This document shows, one piece after another, positions 44,362-52,751 of a DNA stretch of 64,000 nt. Made by a program: the position numbers and the translations under genes. Numbering within the stretch: position 1 is the stretch's first letter; the number at the start of each line of letters is the position of its first letter. Below the pieces are notes generated by a model. It saw nothing but the letters and a program-made list of their open reading frames with translations, did not search any database and had not been told where the DNA came from. The DNA comes from Regnicoccus_A sp014224355 (lineage in GTDB: Bacteria > Cyanobacteriota > Cyanobacteriia > PCC-6307 > Cyanobiaceae): the NCBI RefSeq assembly GCF_050920705.1, contig NZ_CP154799.1, positions 1,302,001-1,366,000 on the forward strand. The letters run 5' to 3'.

Positions 44362-44839
44362 GACGGCCACTGAAAGCGCTGCTCCTGCAGGTACCACCGC
44401 TGAGGCGGCCGCGGCGGTGAGCACCGCTGATGAGGCTCCCACCCAGGGGCGCCCGCCCCTGCGCGGAGCCAGTGCCGCCCTGGCGTCGGCCACGGTCGAT
44501 GAGGATGGGGTCCCCTCCGGGCATACCCCCAAGGCCGATGAGGGTCGCTTCCTGCTCAAGATCCTCTGGTTGCCCGACAACGTCGCCCTGGCCGTGGATC
44601 AGATCGTGGGCGGTGGCCCCAGCCCCCTGACGGCCTATTTCTTCTGGCCCCGGGAAGATGCCTGGGAAACCCTCAAAGGAGAGCTGGAAGCCAAGTCGTG
44701 GATCACCGACAACGAGCGGGTGGAAATCCTCAACAAGGCCACTGAGGTGATCAATTACTGGCAGGAAGAGGGCAAGGGCAAGTCGCTCGAAGAAGCCAAG
44801 GGCAAGTTCCCCGACGTGACCTTTTGCGGTACCGCCTGA
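44360..44839 (+). CDS. ycf65: Ribosomal protein PSRP-3 / Ycf65
   Basis: A 159-residue protein. The conserved PSRP-3 domain begins near residue 60: FLLKILWLPDNVALAVDQIVGGGPSPLTAYFFWPREDAWETLKGELE, ending in ATEVINYWQEEGKGKSLEEAKGKFPDVTF. It binds the small ribosomal subunit of cyanobacteria and plastids. The first 60 residues are an Ala/Thr/Pro-rich, likely disordered extension absent from compact Ycf65. ATG 44360 is the likeliest start. It is divergent from the HAD gene without an intergenic gap. Confidence 0.93.
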   Translation: MTATESAAPAGTTAEAAAAVSTADEAPTQGRPPLRGASAALASATVDEDGVPSGHTPKADEGRFLLKILWLPDNVALAVDQIVGGGPSPLTAYFFWPREDAWETLKGELEAKSWITDNERVEILNKATEVINYWQEEGKGKSLEEAKGKFPDVTFCGTA

Positions 44840-44869
44840 TCGCCTCACAGGCGCCTGGCCTTGGTTGAA

Positions 44870-45823
44870 CTAGCGGGCCCTGATCACCCCTGCGAATTCG
44901 CTGGCGGTGATCAGGGCTGGAATTGTGGCGGTGTCGACGGTGAAACTGCGGCTCTCGGTCTGGGAGGAGCCATCGGGATAGACGAACGTCACCAGGCCCT
45001 GCAAGGTGACGGTTGATCCTTCCTGAGCGGTTTCGCGCAGATCCTCCACGCTCACCCGCTCGAACTGGTTGAAGAAGGCAGGATCGAACTGATCGCCTGC
45101 GGCGCCGGCGAAGAACTGCCGGGCCTGGTCATAGGCCCTGGTGTTCAGGGCGTCGTAGAGCCCCCGGATGCTGGCGATGGCCAGGTCGGTGTCGGCCGAA
45201 GGCAGTGGCGTGGTGGGGGGCTCCGGCGTGGGCAGGCTTGGTTCCTCGGGCGGCGTGGTTGGTCGGGCCACCGGCGGCGGCGGTGTGCTGGGTCTGGTCG
45301 CGGAAGGGTTCTCAACGGAGCCCTGGGGGGAATAGCGCAACAGCATCACGGCCCCCACCAGGGCGACCGCCAGGCCGCCCGTGAGGAAGGCGAGGAAGCC
45401 CAGCAGGACGCTGTTGCCGCCTCGGCTGGCCGGCGCCGGGACTGGTGTTGCGGCTGCAGGGGCAGGAGCAGGGGCTGCTGGCTTGGTTGCTGTTGGGGTT
45501 GAGGTGCCCTTGGCTGGCAGATCGAGCAGCCCTCCCACCACGCTCTCCATGCGCCGGCAGATGGCAGGGGTGAACACCTCCTCGACTTCCTGCATCAGCC
45601 GTTGCTGCAGCCGCGCCTCGGAGAGGGGTGGGTTCTGGCTGGCGGCGCTGGCGAAGGCGGCCGACATCACCAGATGGCGCAGGGCCGGAAGCAGGTTGTT
45701 CTGTCCCTCGCCGCAGAGGTCGCCCGCGACCGCCTGCAGGCGACGGCCCTCAGTGCCTCGACCACGCCGGAGGTCGCTGAGCACCTGCTGCCTGAGGGCG
45801 GCTCCGAGCTGGTGGTCGTTCAT
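44870..45823 (-). CDS. Membrane protein with Pro-rich linker, last gene of kinase/phosphatase operon
   Basis: A 317-residue protein from ATG 45823. The N-terminal 105 residues form a helical cytosolic domain (LGAALRQQVLSDLRRGRG, EARLQQRLMQEVEEVFTPAICRRMES). Then come an Ala/Pro linker, one membrane helix (VLLGFLAFLTGGLAVALVGAVMLL), a second Pro/Thr-rich spacer, and a C-terminal domain (LYDALNTRAYDQARQFFAGAAGDQFDPAFFNQFERVSV onward) that resembles an NTF2-like/ARC6-IMS-type fold. Its start overlaps the PP2C stop (ATGA). The function is unknown; a periplasmic sensor or effector of the phosphorylation system is a fair guess. Confidence 0.75.
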   Translation of the reverse strand: MNDHQLGAALRQQVLSDLRRGRGTEGRRLQAVAGDLCGEGQNNLLPALRHLVMSAAFASAASQNPPLSEARLQQRLMQEVEEVFTPAICRRMESVVGGLLDLPAKGTSTPTATKPAAPAPAPAAATPVPAPASRGGNSVLLGFLAFLTGGLAVALVGAVMLLRYSPQGSVENPSATRPSTPPPPVARPTTPPEEPSLPTPEPPTTPLPSADTDLAIASIRGLYDALNTRAYDQARQFFAGAAGDQFDPAFFNQFERVSVEDLRETAQEGSTVTLQGLVTFVYPDGSSQTESRSFTVDTATIPALITASEFAGVIRAR

Positions 45824-47198
45824 CGCGCGGGGAGGGCAGGGATGGTCTTGGGTTGCCACTGCAGCTGCAGGGTGGCCTCGAGGGGTGGGCAGAGGTTGAG
45901 GGCCCTGAGGGCCTCCCCCTGCACCAGTCCACCCGTGGCGGGATCGAAGCTGCTGGCGATCAGGGCCCCGAGGGGGTCCTGGTTGGAGGCGTCCAGCAAC
46001 GACAGCGCCCGCAGGCGGCCCTCGCGCAGACCGGTGAACTGGCTGCGACGGCTGCTGAGGGTACCGGCGATGGCGACGCTGGGGCCCCGGCAAAGCTGGT
46101 TGATCTGGCGGCGCACGGCCGTGGCCACCGGCTGCGGGGCATGGCTCCGTGGCTTCACCCACAACCAGCGGGCGCCCAGTCCCGCGGCGACCACCAGCAG
46201 GGCCACAGCTGCCAGGGCGGGGCCGGGATGGCTCCGCAGGGCCTCCAGCCGCGCAGTGGCGCCGGAGTGAGCGGCTGCTCCGCGAGGTTGATCGTCGCCA
46301 GCCTTCCTGTGGAGGGCTGCGACCTGGGCTGGCCCCGGCTGGGTTGACCCCAGCGTGCCGTGCAGGGCCATCGCCACCGACACATCGTCGCCGCTGCCCT
46401 CGCTGGTGATCTGCTTGAGGTTCGCGGCCAGCGCGTCGCTGGCTCCGGTGCCTGGGGTGGCGATCAGATGGGCGGCCAGCGCCAGAAAATCCGTGTCGGT
46501 GGCACAGGACTTGCGGATGCCATCGGTGCTCAGCAGCAGTCCGAAGGCTGCCCCCCGGTGCTCGATCGGCTTCAGTCCGCTGCGGAACATCCTGGGAGCC
46601 TGCTCCAGACAGAGGCTGCCGGTGGCCTCGCCACCTCCCTGCTGAGGGGCCTCCTCGCTCAGAAGCACGGCCTCCCCCCGGGCCCCACCTGCACCAGGTC
46701 CCAGTCGCCCAGACCGGTGTAGCCCCACCACCCCGGCGCCATCACCACCAGCCCCAGGGTGGTGCCGTAGCGCAGTGGCACCTGGTCCTCGGACCCTGGG
46801 GCTTCAGCAGCGACAGCCTGGGCGGGGGCCAGAGCCGTCTGCCGCTGCCAGTGGTCGAGCACCTCAGCCAGCCAGCGGCTGTGAATCCGTTGGGGGAGTT
46901 CGGCTTCCAGCCACCTGGCCCACTCGTTGGCCCCCGGTGCCTGGGCGCCCAGCAGCGCGCATTCGCGCAGATGCTCCTCCACGGCCAGCAGAGCCTGTTC
47001 GCAGGCCAGGGTGCTCCCCACATCGCTGTAGGGGTAGCGTTCACCGCCATGGCCATCGGCCAATGCCATCACCTGCACCGGCTGGTGGTCACGGCTGTGG
47101 CACTGGGCTGAGGCCACCGCGTCCTGGCAGGGGCGGCCCTGGCGTTGGTGGGCGGCACCGATGTGCCTTGCCCGCAGTGGTGGCCTCCAGCCAGTCAC
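45820..47198 (-). CDS. PP2C-type protein phosphatase with membrane anchor (frameshifted)
   Basis: A metal-dependent Ser/Thr phosphatase. Starting at GTG 47198 (overlapping the vWA stop as GTGA) it shows IGAAHQRQGRPCQDAVA, VMALADGHGG with metal-binding Asp, GYTGLGDWDLVQVG, then LLLSTDGIRKS and GSGDDVSVAMAL with the last Asp pair. The frame breaks at the G run (C run at 46674-46679 on the plus strand) between GPGG and EAVLLSEEAPQQ, and one more base joins the halves into about 459 residues. After the catalytic domain come a linker, one membrane helix (LAAVALLVVAAGLGARWLWV) and an extracytoplasmic C-terminal domain of about 130 residues. Confidence 0.85.
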
Positions 47199-47977
47199 CA
47201 CACCAGGGGACCGACGTCGTCGATGGGATCCATCAGGGTGGGAGGCAGATCCGGTAGGGGGATGTTGGCCTGGTGCTCCGAGCCTGTCATGCGGCTGATG
47301 GGCATCGAGGCGGCACCCACCACGGCTGTGGAGGCCCACTGGATGTACTGGGCCAGGGAGGTGGCGTTGCTGGCCTGAAGAGGGCGGCGAGGTGAGCGGC
47401 CCGAGCGGTGCAGGGGCGTCTGCCCGCTGGCACCGGGGATTTCTCCGGAGGGCAGGCCACCGCCGGGCTCGGTGCCGATGAACTGCTGCAGCACCTCGGT
47501 GTCGGCGTCGTGCCCCATGGCGATCGCCAGGCGCACCGCCTTCTGGGCCCAGGGCTGGCGCATCAGGCTGGCCAGGCCCGCGTCGAAGTCGTCGGTGGGC
47601 TGGCCGTCGGAGATCAGCACCAGCACCGGTGGCAGGGCCCGCTCCTCCATCGGGGGCGACTGCAGTACCCCGGCCACCAGCTCCAGGGCCTCACCCATGG
47701 CTGTGATGCCTCCGGCCTGCAGGTCCAGCCACTGCAGCTGCTGCACGGCAGTGGGCTTCTCCAGGTGCCAGCAGGCCCGGTCGGCAAAGCTCACAGCCCT
47801 GACCAGAACACGCGCTTCTGGGTTCTGGCGAGCCACCTCGGCCATCCCCGGGAGCGACTGACGAATCGCCTGGTTGAGTGCCTGGATCTTGCCCTGGGCC
47901 GCCATCGAGCCGGAGCAATCACAGATGTAGATGAAGTGCAGCGGCCTGTTGGTGAGCCTGACGTTCGGAAAGGGCAT
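47195..47977 (-). CDS. von Willebrand factor A domain protein (TerY-like)
   Basis: A 260-residue soluble protein. The vWA domain (residues about 10-195) has a complete metal-binding MIDAS site: DCSGS at residues 20-24, Thr in GGITAMGEAL, and Asp in LISDGQPTDDF. The C-terminal 65 residues are low-complexity and Pro/Ser-rich. TerY proteins of bacterial tellurium-resistance-type operons have this arrangement and occur with a kinase and PP2C partner, as here. The stop overlaps the PP2C start. vWA domains usually dock partner proteins. Confidence 0.88.
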   Translation of the reverse strand: MPFPNVRLTNRPLHFIYICDCSGSMAAQGKIQALNQAIRQSLPGMAEVARQNPEARVLVRAVSFADRACWHLEKPTAVQQLQWLDLQAGGITAMGEALELVAGVLQSPPMEERALPPVLVLISDGQPTDDFDAGLASLMRQPWAQKAVRLAIAMGHDADTEVLQQFIGTEPGGGLPSGEIPGASGQTPLHRSGRSPRRPLQASNATSLAQYIQWASTAVVGAASMPISRMTGSEHQANIPLPDLPPTLMDPIDDVGPLVW

Positions 47978-48000
47978 CGGATCTGGGCTCCGCGGGAGGC

Positions 48001-49335
48001 TCAGGACTGCAGCTCGACCGCCCCGGCCGGTGTGGTGAGCCGCACCAGTGGCGAGAGATTACAGGTTTGTCCCGGTTCCACCGCCATCCGGTTGCCATTG
48101 CTGAGCTCGGCCCGCCAGGTCTGGCCGCTCAGGTTGCGCAGTCCCAGCAGAGTGGCCTGGCTGGGATGGGCCTCCACCTGTGCCAGCGGTGCTTTCAGCT
48201 GCAGGGGAAGCAGCCGGTCGAAATGGTGGGGATACAGAGCGTTGCCGGCCGCCGCCGTCACCAGGCCATGGGGCAGTTTCAGCCTGGCCGGGTGCGGCAA
48301 TGGGCAGCCGCAGCTCCAGCACAGGGGGCCAGGATCGCTGGGGGCAGGGAACGTTTCCTGACCGCAGTGGGCGCACAGCTGACGCTGGTCGAGGGCCGCG
48401 GCCAGGGCCGTCATCCACTGGCCGGTGAGCGCCCGTCGCTGGGGAGCCTGCAGGCCGGCCCCGAAGGTCTGCTCGAACAACTGCTTGATCGGCTCGGGGT
48501 AGATCGGCCAGGTGATCAGGGCGGCGGCGTGCTCGATCGGATCGGGCCTGTTGCTCGGATCGACCGGGTCGAAGATGAACAGCGGGTCTTCTCCGTAGAG
48601 CCGGCGGCGGGCGGGCTCATCCAGGCAACGGATCGCCAGTTCCCTGCGACCCCGCAGCGGGTCGTGGCGTGTGAGCAGCCGGAAGATCAGCACGGCCAGA
48701 GAGAACAGATCACTGTTGGCCCCCGGTCGGGCCAGGCCCATCAGGATCTCCGGTGCCATGAATCCAGGGGTGCCCAGCACGGCGCCCAGATCCCGCCCAT
48801 CGACATCCACGTTGTCGTTGTCGCAGATCAGGATGCGGCCGCTGGAGGGCTCCAGGAACAGGTTGCCCAGGGAGATGTCCTTGTAACAGAGGCCCTTGAG
48901 GTGCAGGGCGTGAAAGGCCTCGGCCAGGAAGAAGCTGGCCCGCAGCACCTGCAGCAGGCTGATGGCCAGATGCCCGCCGACGTGCTCATGGGCTCCCACG
49001 AAGCCCGGCGGGCGCAGCTCCATCAGGTAGCCGAAGCCGGGATCCCTGCTGCGAAGCAACGGCACCGTTCCGGGGCCGGGCTTCACCAGGGCCAGCGGCC
49101 AGAGGAAGGCGTCGCTGGGGGTAGTGGCCCGGATGCTTTCGCCCAGGCGCCGCTCCAGATGGGGATCGCGGGCGATGCACGCCGGCAGGTACCACTTCAG
49201 GGCCAGACGCTCGCTGGCCACCTCCACCTCGAACACCTGGCCCTGGGTGCCGCCCCCCAGCCCGTGAAGCACATGCACCGGGCCGGGGATTCCCTCCAGA
49301 TCGAGGCAGGCGCCTTCCGGCAGGATCCAGGTCAC
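48001..49335 (-). CDS. Ser/Thr protein kinase with C-terminal zinc ribbon
   Basis: A 444-residue cytosolic kinase. The Gly-rich loop GLGGGTQGQVFEV is near residues 26-37, with a VAIK-type Lys47 in LALKWYLP. The catalytic loop YKDISLGNLF gives Asp153 and Asn158, with His of HRD replaced by Tyr. The DFG motif is replaced by DND at 172-174, and APE is at 194-196. After the kinase fold a zinc ribbon is predicted from CAHC (321-324) and CWSC (339-342), followed by a beta-rich C-terminal domain. The start is GTG 49335, 18 bp after the FHA gene. There is no membrane helix. The metal ligands are kept, so it is probably active. Confidence 0.88.
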   Translation of the reverse strand: MTWILPEGACLDLEGIPGPVHVLHGLGGGTQGQVFEVEVASERLALKWYLPACIARDPHLERRLGESIRATTPSDAFLWPLALVKPGPGTVPLLRSRDPGFGYLMELRPPGFVGAHEHVGGHLAISLLQVLRASFFLAEAFHALHLKGLCYKDISLGNLFLEPSSGRILICDNDNVDVDGRDLGAVLGTPGFMAPEILMGLARPGANSDLFSLAVLIFRLLTRHDPLRGRRELAIRCLDEPARRRLYGEDPLFIFDPVDPSNRPDPIEHAAALITWPIYPEPIKQLFEQTFGAGLQAPQRRALTGQWMTALAAALDQRQLCAHCGQETFPAPSDPGPLCWSCGCPLPHPARLKLPHGLVTAAAGNALYPHHFDRLLPLQLKAPLAQVEAHPSQATLLGLRNLSGQTWRAELSNGNRMAVEPGQTCNLSPLVRLTTPAGAVELQS

Positions 49336-49353
49336 GGTGGGTTGTCTGGGGGC

Positions 49354-50094
49354 TCAGGCCTCCAGACTCTGGCCGATGGCCTTGCGGATCCCATTGCGGT
49401 GGGAGAGGGCCGTCAGTCGGTTGGCGAAGCTGCGGCGCTGGGCGCGGCCGTCGCGAAGCACCACCGTCAGGGTGTGGTCCTTGCGGGAGCCCAGCAGGAT
49501 CCAGCCGACCAGGGCCGCCACCTCCAGGGGCCAGAACAGGAGCGGGAATGGCAACAGCAGCAGGCCCCCCAGGCAGACCAGCAGCCACCAGCTGAAGATG
49601 TGCGGATGGCGGGGCAGGCTCTGCACCGTGGCCGATCGGATCTGATCCAGGGCGATCTGCTGGCCGCCGATGTCGAGGCTCGTCACCACCGGAGCCGAAC
49701 CCCGTGCCGACTCCCTGCGGGGAGTGTGGGCTCGCTGAGCATTCCCCTCCGCCGCTGGCTCGCTGGCCGCTCCCGCAGGTGCAGCCAGCTCGAAGATCAG
49801 CGCCGGACCGTTGACTCCCAGCCGGATCTCGTCGCCATGGGCCAGGGGCCTGCACTGCTGGAGGCGTTCCCCTCTGAGAAAGGTGCCATCGGCGCTCTGC
49901 CAGTCGCACACCACCCAGCTGCGCTGGCTGCTGGAGTGGCGGACCACGGCGTGGTGGGGAGAGAGCCCGGGCTGATCGGGCATGCAGAGGCGGTTGTTGC
50001 CCTCGCGCCCGATGGTGAGAGGCCGGGACGGATCGAGCCGGGCCACCTTCCCGGGTTGATCCCGCAGCCGCAGCCGGGCCTGAGGCGGGGTCAT
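49354..50094 (-). CDS. FHA domain-containing membrane protein
   Basis: A 246-residue protein. The N-terminal FHA domain (residues about 20-105) shows LTIGREGNNRLCMPDQPGLSPHHAVVRH with the phosphothreonine-binding Arg, Ser and His. Then SADGTFLRGERL and LAHGDEIRLG. A disordered Ala/Arg-rich linker leads to two close membrane helices (FSWWLLVCLGGLLLLPFPLLFWP and ALVGWILLG) and a short basic tail. ATG 50094 overlaps the stop of the small upstream ORF. FHA domains read Thr phosphorylation, so it could recruit substrates of the kinase encoded next to it. Confidence 0.86.
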   Translation of the reverse strand: MTPPQARLRLRDQPGKVARLDPSRPLTIGREGNNRLCMPDQPGLSPHHAVVRHSSSQRSWVVCDWQSADGTFLRGERLQQCRPLAHGDEIRLGVNGPALIFELAAPAGAASEPAAEGNAQRAHTPRRESARGSAPVVTSLDIGGQQIALDQIRSATVQSLPRHPHIFSWWLLVCLGGLLLLPFPLLFWPLEVAALVGWILLGSRKDHTLTVVLRDGRAQRRSFANRLTALSHRNGIRKAIGQSLEA

Positions 50095-50366
50095 GGCCCT
50101 CCACGGCGGCGGCGCCACCAGAGGTGCCAGTCGTCCTGGATGTCACTCCACCAGCCGCCATCGCCTGAGCGGAAGGGCGTGACCCGGCCAGGAAAGAGCA
50201 GGGCCTTGCTGGCCAGAAGCAGGGCCACCAGCACCATCACCAGGAGCACCCAGCCCGGGATCGCCCCCACCCAGGTGGCGGCGAAGCTGGCCCGCACGGC
50301 ATAAAGCCCGATCGTGATGGCCAGCCAGAGCCGGAAGGGCTCCCAGGGATCGCGCTGGCGCAGCAC
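50091..50366 (-). CDS. Small membrane protein heading the kinase/FHA operon
   Basis: A 91-residue ORF from GTG 50366. Two hydrophobic stretches (LWLAITIGLYAVRASFAATW and GAIPGWVLLVMVLVALLLASKALL) are followed by a Trp/Arg-rich cytosolic tail containing WWSDIQDDWHLWWRRR. The stop overlaps the ATG of the FHA gene. No family is recognised. It lies 58 bp from the divergent FHA-PBP start, so promoters for both operons must fit in that gap. Confidence 0.65.
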   Translation of the reverse strand: MLRQRDPWEPFRLWLAITIGLYAVRASFAATWVGAIPGWVLLVMVLVALLLASKALLFPGRVTPFRSGDGGWWSDIQDDWHLWWRRRRGGP

Positions 50367-50424
50367 GGGGAGAGGAGATCGATGCGTTTAGCGTATCCCC
50401 GGGCCACGCCTGTTCACCCCCCGC

Positions 50425-52725
50425 ATGGTCGACCCGTCCGTTCCTGAGAGCGACGTTGCGCAGGGCTCGGGCCGCATCTCCGAGGAGCCGCCGACCAATG
50501 GCCACCGCGCCGCCTGGCGCCGTTTCCTCGCTTCCTTGAGCCAGGGGCCGCTGGAAAGCCGCCCTGGCGCCGTCCGTTCGGCCTGGCGCCCGCTGCTGGT
50601 GCGCCAGGCCGTGGCCGAGCTGTGGCTGGGGGAGCGGCGGCTCAGTCGCACCGTGCTGGGGGAGGGCCGCTACCGCATCGGCCGCGATCCCGCCTGCGAA
50701 CTGCCGCTGGAGGCGGAGAGCCTCAGCCGGGTGCACGCCATCCTGGAGAAGCCGCGCCCCGATGAGCGCGACTTTGCCCTTGAGGATTTCAACTCCGCCA
50801 ACGGCCTTTTCCACCGCGACCGCCGCATCCGGGCCATCCGCCTGCGCCACGGCGACCAGGTGCAGCTCGGCTCTCCCCTCAAGGGCGCTGCCCCTCGCCT
50901 GCGCTACCTGAACCCCCGCAGTCCGCTGGAGCAGGCGGTTCACCTGCTCGGCCTGGCCAGCCTGCTGGGGTCGGGCCTGCTGGTGGGCGGTCTGCTGCTG
51001 GTCTCTTCGGTCGGTGGCGGCTCCCGCATTCGCCTGATCTCCGGTCCGGTCAAGATCGTCTCGGCATCGGGTCAGCAGATCGACGCCAGGGAGGGCTCGG
51101 CCACGGCTCTGCCGTCCCTGCAGGCCTATCCGCTCCACCTGCGCCAGGCCCTGATGGCCTCGGAAGAGGCACGCTTCGGCTGGAACAGCGGGGTGGATCT
51201 GTTCGGCACCCTGCGCTCGGCCCTGCTGGGCAGCGGTGGCGGCAGTGGGCTCACCCAGCAGGTGGCCCGCATCTATTACCCGGAGGTGGGCATCGACTAC
51301 AGCCTCAGCCGCAAGCTGCGGGAGCTGTGGGTGGCCCTGCAGCTGGAGGTGGGCTACAGCAAGAATCAGATTCTCAAGATGTATCTGGACCGGGCCCATC
51401 TCGGCCTCGGCACCGATGGCTTCGAGCAGGCCTCCCGTCTCTACTTCCGCACGTCGGCCAGTGATCTGGATGTGGATCAGGCGGCTTTCCTGGTGGGGCT
51501 GCTGCCCAGCCCCAACGGTTACAGCCCGTGCAATGCCAAGGACCCCACCGCCGGGAGGGAGCGCCGCGACCTGGTGCTCAAGCTGATGCACGAACAGGGC
51601 TACCTGGGCGATCAGCCGCTGATCGACGCCCAGAGGCGGCCCCTGAACATCGATCCCTCGGCCTGCCGCGACTCCGGTTTCTCCAGCTATCCCTTCTTCA
51701 GCGACTACGTGCTCGGGGAACTGGAGGGCACCCGCTTTGCGCTCAACCTCTCGGAGAAGACTTCAGGCGGCAACTACCACGTGGTGAGCACGATCGATCC
51801 CAAGCTGCAGCAGCTGGCCCAGCAGCAGTTGCAGCGCTTCCTCGAGGGGCCGGCAGCCCGTGTCGGACTGACCCAGGGGGCTCTGATCTCCCTCAATTTC
51901 CGCAGCGGCGAGATCCTGGCCTATGTGGGTGGCGGTGACTATTCCCGTTCCAGCTTTGACCGGGTGCAGGCCATGCGCCAGCCCGGCTCCACCTTCAAGC
52001 TCTTCCCCTACCTGGCGGCGCTCGAGGCCGGCGCCAGCCCCGATCAGCCCGTCTCGTGTGCTCCCCTGGCCTACGTGGCGGGCTGTCGCCAGGGCGGCGG
52101 CAGCATCACCATGGCCAGCGGCTTCGCCGATTCCGAGAACGTGGTGGCCCTGCGCCTGGCCGAGAAGGCCGGCCTGAAGGAGGTGGTGCGCAAGGCCCGT
52201 CAGCTGGGGATCAGCACCCCCCTCGACGCCGACTTCAACACCATGCTGGGCGGCCGTGAAACCCTCCTCTATGAGATGGCCCGGGCCTATGCCGTGGTGG
52301 CCAACGGCGGCCGCAGCGTGCCCATGCACGGCGTGACCCGCATCTACGACCTGGGCATCTGCCGCTCGATCTACAGCCTCCCCTCCTGTCCGGATCGCGG
52401 CGTGACCACCCCCATCGGTGAGCAGCCGCGTCAGCTGCTGCGCGGGGAGGACGCTGCGGTGATGGATGATCTGCTGGAACGGGTGGTGCGCAGTGGGACG
52501 GGGCAGGCGGCTGCCGTGGTGGCCGATGCCCGAGGAAAGACCGGCACCACCGACAGGGGCGTGGACGTGCTGTTCATCGGTTACTCCCCGACCCTGGAGA
52601 TCCTCACTGCCATCTGGATGGGCAACGACGACAACCGACCGGCCGAAGCGGCCAGCGGTGCTCTGGCGGCCGAACTCTGGGGGCGCTACATGGCGGCGGT
52701 CGGATCTGGCCTGGGCCGGAGCTGA
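50425..52725 (+). CDS. Class A penicillin-binding protein with N-terminal FHA domain
   Basis: A 766-residue bifunctional peptidoglycan synthase with an unusual cytosolic FHA domain. FHA (residues about 75-165): RYRIGRDPACELPLEAESLSRVHAILE with conserved Arg, Ser and His. One membrane helix follows at about 175-195. The GT51 glycosyltransferase domain has EEARFG and GGGSGLTQQVARIYYPE, and the transpeptidase domain has MRQPGSTFKLFPYL (SxxK), SENVVAL (SxN) and GKTGTTD (KTG). All catalytic motifs are present. The FHA domain would sit in the cytosol, where it could bind a phosphothreonine partner and tune cell wall synthesis. Confidence 0.93.
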   Translation: MVDPSVPESDVAQGSGRISEEPPTNGHRAAWRRFLASLSQGPLESRPGAVRSAWRPLLVRQAVAELWLGERRLSRTVLGEGRYRIGRDPACELPLEAESLSRVHAILEKPRPDERDFALEDFNSANGLFHRDRRIRAIRLRHGDQVQLGSPLKGAAPRLRYLNPRSPLEQAVHLLGLASLLGSGLLVGGLLLVSSVGGGSRIRLISGPVKIVSASGQQIDAREGSATALPSLQAYPLHLRQALMASEEARFGWNSGVDLFGTLRSALLGSGGGSGLTQQVARIYYPEVGIDYSLSRKLRELWVALQLEVGYSKNQILKMYLDRAHLGLGTDGFEQASRLYFRTSASDLDVDQAAFLVGLLPSPNGYSPCNAKDPTAGRERRDLVLKLMHEQGYLGDQPLIDAQRRPLNIDPSACRDSGFSSYPFFSDYVLGELEGTRFALNLSEKTSGGNYHVVSTIDPKLQQLAQQQLQRFLEGPAARVGLTQGALISLNFRSGEILAYVGGGDYSRSSFDRVQAMRQPGSTFKLFPYLAALEAGASPDQPVSCAPLAYVAGCRQGGGSITMASGFADSENVVALRLAEKAGLKEVVRKARQLGISTPLDADFNTMLGGRETLLYEMARAYAVVANGGRSVPMHGVTRIYDLGICRSIYSLPSCPDRGVTTPIGEQPRQLLRGEDAAVMDDLLERVVRSGTGQAAAVVADARGKTGTTDRGVDVLFIGYSPTLEILTAIWMGNDDNRPAEAASGALAAELWGRYMAAVGSGLGRS

Positions 52726-52751
52726 GGCCTGCCCTGATGGGTCCGCTCCAC

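Noticed and set aside
48067..50304. A 745-codon open frame on the plus strand through the kinase and FHA genes
   Set aside because: Antisense to genes with clear kinase and FHA motifs; His/Gln/Gly-rich composition typical of GC-driven shadow frames.
44870..52725. The kinase region as a mobile defence island
   Set aside because: No integrase, transposase, tRNA or direct repeats flank it, and base composition and codon use match the neighbours.
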